Assembly (NCBI RefSeq): GCF_002399615.1 | Contig: NZ_DHDZ01000032.1 | Location: 1-11,043 of the forward strand | Source: Pedobacter sp. UBA4863 | GTDB taxonomy: Bacteria; Bacteroidota; Bacteroidia; Sphingobacteriales; Sphingobacteriaceae | Direction of reading: 5' to 3' | DNA: 11,043 nt | In this document: piece by piece, positions 8,442 to 11,043 of the stretch | Layout of the letters: every line of letters begins with the position of its first letter | How positions within the stretch are numbered: position 1 is the stretch's first letter | Notes under the pieces: model-generated | What the model saw: the letters and a program-made list of their open reading frames with translations, nothing else | Told to the model about the DNA's origin: nothing | The model's database searches: none | Translations under genes and position numbers: made by a program

Positions 8442-8697
8442 GCGAGATTAATTTTTTGATGGTGAATGTAAATATATAAAATGTAGCATTTCTGCTAATG
8501 AATAAAACACGCAATAAAGTATAAAGTTTTAATAAGGTGCCGTTAATTGCTAATATAAGATTTGTTTTTTTTAGCTTTTTGCTTTTATTGTAGGTTAGTT
8601 ACCAAGCTAATACGATTGTAATTTTAATTGGTATAAGCTGAGTTAAATTGTACGCTAACAAAGTTGATTTATTAATTCTAATTTGTATGTTTAATAT
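8442..8697. promoter_or_regulatory. Divergent promoter region between tamB and cdd
   Basis: A 256-base, very AT-rich gap between divergently transcribed genes. It must hold the leftward tamB promoter and the rightward cdd promoter unless transcription enters from elsewhere. I see no confident match to the Bacteroidota sigma consensus (TTG, about 19 bases, TAnnTTTG) on either strand. A sequence TAATTTGTAT lies at 8679-8688, 9 bases before the cdd start, and recurs at 9258-9267 upstream of the amidohydrolase gene; it resembles a degenerate -7 element but lacks a properly spaced -33 TTG. A T-rich tract (8561-8587) and a small hairpin (8484-8497) are the other notable features. No small gene is supported. 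Confidence 0.5.
8484..8497 (-). other. Small perfect hairpin/palindrome in the tamB leader
   Basis: On the minus strand the sequence is TAGCA-GAAA-TGCTA, a five-base-pair stem closed by a GAAA (GNRA-type) loop. It ends 42 bases before the TTG start of tamB. It could be a leader RNA hairpin or a short operator palindrome. No U-run follows, so it is not a terminator. A stem this short can arise by chance in AT-rich DNA. Confidence 0.25.
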
Positions 8698-9192
8698 ATG
8701 AATATACTTGATTTTAAAATCACCTACGAAACTTACGAAAATATAAATGAGCTGTCTGTTGAAGATAAATTGTTGTGCATAAGGGCTGAAGAAGCTTTAC
8801 AGACTTCATATTCTCCATATTCTAAATTTAAAGTAGGTACGGCAATTAAACTTGCCAACGGTGAAATAATATTGGGCAGTAACCAGGAAAACGTGGCCTA
8901 TCCGTCTGGTCTGTGTGCCGAGCGGGTAGCGTTGTTTGCCATTGGTTCGGGCAAACCCAACGCAGTGATAAGTACTATGGCCATTACGGCTTTTACAGAA
9001 AATTTTGATATTAAACACCCAGTAACCTCATGCGGGGCGTGTTTACAGGTGATGGCAGAGTTCGAACAAAAACAAAAATCGGCAATTGCAGTACTGTTTT
9101 ATTGCTTAAACGGACAAATTATTAAAGTAAACGGAATAAAAAGCTTGTTGCCTTTTGTGTTTGTAGAAGATAGGTTAGCAAATACTGTTTAG
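8698..9192 (+). CDS. cdd: Cytidine deaminase
   Basis: A cytosolic zinc enzyme that hydrolytically deaminates cytidine and deoxycytidine to uridine and deoxyuridine in pyrimidine salvage. The 164 residues are typical of bacterial forms, with about 20 extra N-terminal residues. YSPYSKFKVG (39-47) is the usual N-terminal family motif. NQENVAYPSGLCAERVALF (62-80) contains the substrate-binding Asn62 and Glu64, zinc ligand Cys73 and proton-shuttling Glu75. TSCGACLQ (110-117) supplies zinc ligands Cys112 and Cys115. Three Cys ligands indicate the homotetrameric class, not the His-ligand dimeric E. coli class. The second motif is slightly unusual: Ser111 replaces the common Pro, and Leu116 replaces the common Arg of PCGxCRQ. 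All catalytic residues remain, so activity is expected. The gene is divergent from tamB and is followed 113 bases later by the amidohydrolase gene. There is no clear Shine-Dalgarno sequence. Confidence 0.95.
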   Translation: MNILDFKITYETYENINELSVEDKLLCIRAEEALQTSYSPYSKFKVGTAIKLANGEIILGSNQENVAYPSGLCAERVALFAIGSGKPNAVISTMAITAFTENFDIKHPVTSCGACLQVMAEFEQKQKSAIAVLFYCLNGQIIKVNGIKSLLPFVFVEDRLANTV

Positions 9193-9232
9193 GTTTTCTG
9201 GTAGAAATAAGGTGATAAAAACACCAAAAACC
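9192..9232 (+). terminator. Weak two-tier stem after cdd
   Basis: GGTTTT (9192-9197) can pair with AAAACC (9227-9232), and within it GGTG (9211-9214) with CACC (9222-9225) around an A-rich loop. The internal loop is large and no U-tract follows, so this is at best a weak or factor-assisted terminator or an mRNA 3'-end stem. It begins on the last base of the cdd stop codon. Read-through into the amidohydrolase gene is possible. Confidence 0.25.
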
Positions 9233-9294
9233 AATATAAATGTGTAGTAAATAGCTGTAATTTGTATTTTCTTTTCTTAATTGTTAAGGAAAAC

Positions 9295-9298
9295 GAGG
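9295..9298 (+). promoter_or_regulatory. Shine-Dalgarno-like GAGG before the ATG at 9306
   Basis: GAGG ends 7 bases before the ATG at 9306, within AAGGAAAACGAGG. This is good spacing and favours 9306 over the in-frame ATG at 9354, which has no such motif. Bacteroidota starts are often independent of this signal, so the evidence is only moderate. Confidence 0.35.
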
Positions 9299-9305
9299 TT
9301 GCTTT

Positions 9306-11012
9306 ATGCTGAAATTTTATACCTTTAAAATTATAACCAAGATTTTTATCGCAATGAGATTAGTAAATCTAATGCCCTTCTTTGCCTTTATGGCAATCTT
9401 CTTTGGGTGCAATTCTAAAAAAGCAGATTTAGTGGTGTACAACGCTAAAATTTACACCGTAAACGAAAACTTTCAAGTGGTAGAGGCGATGGCCATTAAG
9501 GATGGGAAAATTTTAGCTTTAGGCAGCTCTGACGAGATTAGAAATACCTATCCTGCTAAAGAAGAAGTAAATGCAGAAGGTAATGCCATTTATCCAGGAT
9601 TTATAGATGCCCATGCCCATTTTTTTGGTTATGCCGAAAGCTTAAACAATGCAGATTTAGTAGGAACAAGTTCTTGGGAAGAAGTACTTGCCAGATTGCA
9701 AGAATTTGCTAAAAATAAACCCGAAGGCTGGTTAATAGGGAGAGGTTGGGATCAGAATGACTGGCCCAATCAGCAATTTCCTACCAAGCAAAAATTGGAT
9801 GAACTTTTTCCTGATAGGCCAGTACTGCTAACCCGTATAGATGGACACGCCGCTATTGCAAACCAAAAGGCACTAGACGCTGCAAAAATTACCAAAGCAT
9901 ACCCTATAACAGGTGGAGATATTGTAGAAAAAGAAGGAAAGCCTACCGGCATGCTAATTGATAATGCCATAAGCTTGGTAAGTTCTAAAATTCCCGATAT
10001 CACCAAAGAAAGAATGAAAGAGCTTTTGTTGCAGGCACAACAAAAATGTTTTGCGGTAGGACTTACTACCATAGACGATTGTGGTTTAGACTATTTGGCG
10101 GTAGAAGCAATTGAGCAACTGCATGGCGAGGGAAGTTTGAAAATGCGATTGTATGTAATGCTTTCAGATGCGGAAAAAAACTACGATTTCTTGATTAAAA
10201 GAGGTAAAATAAAAACAGATAGGCTAAACGTAAGAAGTTTTAAAGTATTTGCTGATGGGGCATTAGGTTCGCGTGGTGCCTGCTTGTTACATCCTTATAA
10301 TGATATGCCTAACCAAAAAGGTTTTTTATTGAGCGATATAGCGCATTTTGAAAAAGTAGCAAAGAAAATTAACGAACATGATTTTCAAATGTGCACACAT
10401 GCTATTGGAGACTCTGCAAATCGTGCGGTTTTAAAGATTTATAACAGCATATTGCCAAAAAATAATGATAAACGTTGGCGTATAGAACATGCTCAAGTAG
10501 TAAATACAGCCGATTTCGATTTATTTGGAAGCGCTAGGGTAGTGCCTTCTGTACAGCCAACACATGCTACTTCAGATATGTATTGGGCACAAGATAGGTT
10601 AGGGAAAGAAAGGGTAAAAGGTGCTTATGCCTATAAACAATTGTTAGCACAAAATGGTTGGGTTGCCCTTGGGACAGATTTCCCCGTAGAACAAATTAAT
10701 CCGATGCTAACCTTCTATGCCGCTACGGCCCGAAAAGATTTAAAAGGCTATCCAGAAGGAGGGTATCAGTCAGAAAATGCTTTAACAGCAGAAGAAACCC
10801 TGAGAGGAATGACTATTTGGGCAGCAAAATCAAATTTTGAAGAAAATGAAAAAGGAAGCTTAGAAGTTGGTAAACTCGCCGATTTTGTCATCATGAAAAA
10901 TGACTTAATGAAAGCTAACGATCAGCAAATTATAACAAACAAAGTGATTAGCACATACGTTAATGGAGAGAAAGTTTATGACTCCGCACAGCACTTTAAA
11001 AAACAACAATAA
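9306..11012 (+). CDS. YtcJ-type amidohydrolase, predicted lipoprotein
   Basis: A metal-dependent hydrolase of the amidohydrolase superfamily (Amidohydrolase_3, YtcJ/NfdA group), which attacks amide, formamide or cyclic C-N bonds; the substrate is unknown. In the 568-residue frame the likely metal and catalytic residues are His103 and His105 (DAHAH), Lys313 (FKVFADGALGS, possibly carboxylated), His365 (CTHAIGD), His395 (RIEHAQ) and Asp458 (GTDFP). Other group hallmarks are GRGWDQNDWP (145-154), the IDGHAA segment around His181, and the C-terminal GSLEVGKLADFVIM (517-530). The set looks intact and full length. A hydrophobic segment ends in IFFGC with Cys35 as the probable lipidated residue, so the enzyme should sit on a membrane in the periplasm; no acidic surface-export signal follows the Cys. 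The in-frame ATG at 9354 gives a compact 19-residue lipoprotein signal including the Cys (552-residue protein); the ATG at 9306 has the better ribosome binding site. It lies on the same strand as cdd and may be co-transcribed, but no pathway link is evident. Confidence 0.9.
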   Translation: MLKFYTFKIITKIFIAMRLVNLMPFFAFMAIFFGCNSKKADLVVYNAKIYTVNENFQVVEAMAIKDGKILALGSSDEIRNTYPAKEEVNAEGNAIYPGFIDAHAHFFGYAESLNNADLVGTSSWEEVLARLQEFAKNKPEGWLIGRGWDQNDWPNQQFPTKQKLDELFPDRPVLLTRIDGHAAIANQKALDAAKITKAYPITGGDIVEKEGKPTGMLIDNAISLVSSKIPDITKERMKELLLQAQQKCFAVGLTTIDDCGLDYLAVEAIEQLHGEGSLKMRLYVMLSDAEKNYDFLIKRGKIKTDRLNVRSFKVFADGALGSRGACLLHPYNDMPNQKGFLLSDIAHFEKVAKKINEHDFQMCTHAIGDSANRAVLKIYNSILPKNNDKRWRIEHAQVVNTADFDLFGSARVVPSVQPTHATSDMYWAQDRLGKERVKGAYAYKQLLAQNGWVALGTDFPVEQINPMLTFYAATARKDLKGYPEGGYQSENALTAEETLRGMTIWAAKSNFEENEKGSLEVGKLADFVIMKNDLMKANDQQIITNKVISTYVNGEKVYDSAQHFKKQQ

Positions 11013-11020
11013 TTAAGAAC

Positions 11021-11043
11021 TTAGAAACTGTTTAAATTTCAAT
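11021..11043 (+). repeat. Right copy of the terminal inverted repeat (possible IS end)
   Basis: These bases match the reverse complement of 8-30 at 22 of 23 positions. The copy begins 8 bases after the amidohydrolase stop codon and runs to the last base of the window, so its true extent is unknown. If it is an IS terminus, the element would begin at about 11024 (GAAACTGTTTAAATTTC) and extend rightward, with TTA at 11021-11023 as the candidate target-site triplet, mirroring TAA at 28-30. Confidence 0.6.

Noticed and set aside
8317..8514. A 65-codon minus-strand frame covering the tamB start
   Set aside because: It overlaps the tamB signal anchor in another frame, and its peptide shows no recognisable domain. 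The tamB frame itself opens cleanly at TTG.
8561..8587. A T-rich tract with AGCTTTTTGCT as a possible terminator
   Set aside because: The stem is only three base pairs, and no gene on either strand ends nearby. It is better seen as AT-rich promoter DNA.
9770..10072. A 100-codon minus-strand frame inside the amidohydrolase gene
   Set aside because: It is antisense to a conserved enzyme with all its motifs intact, and the translation has no recognisable features.
1..11043. tRNA or rRNA genes, CRISPR arrays, toxin-antitoxin or phage-defence systems
   Set aside because: I looked for repeat-spacer periodicity, tRNA-like cloverleaf arms and small paired genes and saw none. The coding space is filled by five recognisable genes.

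Overview
The window looks like chromosomal DNA from a low-GC member of the Bacteroidota, most likely a Sphingobacteriales/Pedobacter-like organism. The clues are the lipid-anchored TamA relative (TamL, the Bacteroidota version of this Omp85 protein), two lipoprotein-type signal peptides, a very large TamB of 1663 residues, AT-rich spacers and mostly weak ribosome binding sites. The genus is inferred from protein style; no marker gene is present.

Left three quarters (47-8441, minus strand): a co-directional set, transcribed from right to left, of tamB (8441-3450), tamL (3466-1166) and a YihY/BrkB-family membrane protein gene (1048-47). tamB and tamL overlap by about 17 bases and are almost certainly one transcription unit. 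yihY follows after a 117-base gap and has its own strong Shine-Dalgarno-like sequence. TamB is an inner-membrane-anchored, envelope-spanning AsmA-like protein. TamL is an outer-membrane barrel with periplasmic POTRA domains. Together they form the Bacteroidota translocation and assembly module, which supports outer-membrane protein assembly and probably lipid traffic. YihY-family proteins are polytopic inner-membrane proteins of unsettled function.

Centre (8442-8697): a 256-base AT-rich divergent intergenic region that should carry the promoters for tamB (leftward) and cdd (rightward). It contains one small perfect hairpin/palindrome.

Right quarter (8698-11012, plus strand): cdd, a zinc cytidine deaminase of the three-cysteine type used in pyrimidine salvage, then a YtcJ-type metal-dependent amidohydrolase with a lipoprotein signal peptide. 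The amidohydrolase probably acts in the periplasm on an unknown amide, carbamate or cyclic substrate. No functional link to cdd is visible.

The two extreme ends carry the same 23-base sequence in inverted orientation with one mismatch (8-30 and 11021-11043). Each copy lies just past the 3' end of the outermost gene. The simplest reading is that both ends run into the termini of copies of one mobile element, perhaps IS5-like, or that this is a contig broken at such repeats. No transposase lies inside the window. Apart from this the region is ordinary envelope-biogenesis and metabolic DNA, and I found no convincing undescribed system.
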